From: Gammaproteobacteria bacterium
Lineage (GTDB): Bacteria; Pseudomonadota; Gammaproteobacteria; UBA9214
DNA length: 6,108 nucleotides
Assembly (NCBI GenBank): GCA_030599705.1
Contig: JAUVNM010000117.1
Span: 1-6,108, forward strand
Direction: 5' to 3'
The notes under the pieces were generated by a model that saw nothing but the letters and a program-made list of their open reading frames with translations, made no database searches and was not told the origin of the DNA. Shown in pieces: positions 5,308-6,108 of the stretch. Position numbers and translations under genes: made by a program. Every line of letters starts with the position of its first letter. Position 1 is the stretch's first letter.

Positions 5308-5976
5308 TTACCTGCGCGCTGCATCACGATCAGACATGCGCACACCAATCAAGCTGGCTACCAGTATCGCCATGTAAAACACCCCGACTATCGCCTCCAT
5401 GTAGACGAGAAAACGCGCCAGTGGCAGGACCGGTGAAATATCACCATAGCCCAGCGTGGTTATCGTCACAAAGCTGAAGTAGATGGCAGTAGCAAAGTTA
5501 TCGAGCCACGGGGCCTGGGGAAGGCCGTTGAAGGCACCAGGCACGGCCTCCGCAATAAACAGGTACAGCATTGCCCAGATCAGGCCCAGCAATAAATAGA
5601 TACAGATGGCACCAACAATATCATTGCTGGTAATCGAGCCGGTAAACAATACCTGGCGTGCCACTATCCAGGTCACCCAGATAAAGAAACACAACAGCAT
5701 AAACAGGTGCACATAACTGAATCCGGCCATGTCCAGCAATACGCTACCGGTAATCACCAGGAACATCATCAGCACGAATACAATGTTGATAATAAGCCGG
5801 GACCGGTTCCCCTTCAGGCTCCAGGCACCGATAAGCAGGGCTGCCACCGTAGTCGCTTGCATAATCCTCGGCCCGGTATCGTTCGGAAAATATTCCAGCA
5901 GCGCACCGGCAAAGAGCAACAGGACCAGCCCGCCGGCCAGATGAGCAAAATTAATATTTCCGGAAATTTGTGGCAA
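5308..5976 (-). CDS. Six-helix potassium-type ion channel (Ion_trans_2 pore)
   Basis: 222 residues. Hydrophobic segments lie near 10-30, 37-54, 60-82, 87-110, 119-143 and 185-212. A pore loop sits between the last two, at about 158-181. The selectivity filter is TTLGYGD (173-179), a TVGYGD-type K+ filter with Leu for Val, which points to potassium conduction across the inner membrane. Helices 1-4 lack the regular arginine spacing of a voltage sensor, and there is no RCK/TrkA-N or cyclic-nucleotide domain after the pore. The gating signal is therefore not evident. The start is TTG 5976: a TGA lies four codons upstream in frame, and the first ATG would be residue 39, removing helix 1. No good ribosome site is seen. 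It is the first gene of a minus-strand pair with the AI-2E family transporter, and its GC content is lower than that of the left part of the window. Confidence 0.88.
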   Translation of the reverse strand: MPQISGNINFAHLAGGLVLLLFAGALLEYFPNDTGPRIMQATTVAALLIGAWSLKGNRSRLIINIVFVLMMFLVITGSVLLDMAGFSYVHLFMLLCFFIWVTWIVARQVLFTGSITSNDIVGAICIYLLLGLIWAMLYLFIAEAVPGAFNGLPQAPWLDNFATAIYFSFVTITTLGYGDISPVLPLARFLVYMEAIVGVFYMAILVASLIGVRMSDRDAARR

Positions 5977-6017
5977 TGGTGTTATTCAGGTTTCGACTCG
6001 TGTGGCGCAAGTGTAAC

Positions 6018-6023
6018 ATTATG
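6018..6023 (-). promoter_or_regulatory. Possible -10 element of the ion channel/transporter unit
   Basis: On the minus strand CATAAT matches TATAAT at five of six bases. It would start transcription near 6011, about 35 nt before the TTG start. No recognisable -35 box is present at 17 bp. This is a weak by-eye prediction in the only AT-rich stretch upstream of the gene. Confidence 0.3.
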
Positions 6024-6108
6024 CATATCCATGACGACTTATTCGTGTAATTCGGGACTGTACGGGCAACTGCAGCGTGCAACACGAGGCTTGCTGCTGA
6101 TCATTGCC

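Noticed and set aside
6031..6108. Plus-strand frame starting MTTYSCNSGLY and open to the window end
   Set aside because: Only 26 codons are visible, with no Shine-Dalgarno sequence before the ATG. It might be the start of a divergent gene, but it cannot be supported from this window.
6019..6108. Minus-strand frame entering from the right edge and ending at TAA 6021-6019
   Set aside because: The 29 residues show no conserved character and run into the likely promoter of the channel gene. There is not enough to call a gene end.

Overview
The window is a slice of a GC-rich bacterial chromosome, most likely from a gammaproteobacterium. The first reading frame closely resembles E. coli YhdH (AcuI). 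There is an outer-membrane type lipoprotein with a classic lipobox, and a short GTAG-headed palindrome pair of the REP type occurs between genes. A sulfur-oxidiser or Chromatiales-like host would fit, but nothing here proves a genus. The genes are ordinary chromosomal housekeeping or stress genes. I see no transposase, phage gene, CRISPR array, rRNA or tRNA.

Layout. (1) Positions 1-1921, minus strand: a compact three-gene unit read from right to left. It runs from a glyoxalase II-like MBL-fold hydrolase (1921-1214) to a LEA2/WHy-domain lipoprotein (1195-704) to an AcuI/YhdH acrylyl-CoA reductase-type oxidoreductase (692 to beyond the left edge). Gaps of 18 and 11 bp suggest one transcript. 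(2) Positions 1922-2000: a 79-bp divergent intergenic region whose best -10-like element reads on both strands. (3) Positions 2001-4074, plus strand: an unrecognised zinc-ribbon protein (2001-2594), a REP doublet (2602-2657), a small unrecognised protein (2719-3009), and a VAT1-like medium-chain reductase with a TTG start (3043-4074). (4) Positions 4075-4153: a short convergent gap without a convincing terminator. (5) Positions 4154-5976, minus strand: a two-gene membrane unit consisting of a six-helix potassium-type ion channel with a TTG start (5976-5308), followed by an AI-2E/PF01594 family transporter (5260-4154). (6) Positions 5977-6108: the upstream region of the channel, with a possible promoter and no supported gene.

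How the genes may work together. The left and middle parts hold two NADPH-type medium-chain reductases and a glyoxalase II-like hydrolase. That composition would suit handling of reactive carbonyls, thioesters or acrylyl-type electrophiles, but this is inference from neighbourhood only. The right-hand pair joins a predicted K+ channel with a transporter of a family that includes Na+/H+ antiporters, so ion or osmotic homeostasis is a reasonable guess. Base composition falls from about 68% GC (hand count, 3481-3540) to about 45-47% (4381-4440 and 5581-5640) across the convergent boundary, so the membrane pair may have a different history.

I did not find a clearly new multi-gene system. The items most worth a second look are the REP doublet with compensatory base changes, the shared divergent -10, the unrecognised zinc-ribbon protein, and the low-GC channel/transporter pair.
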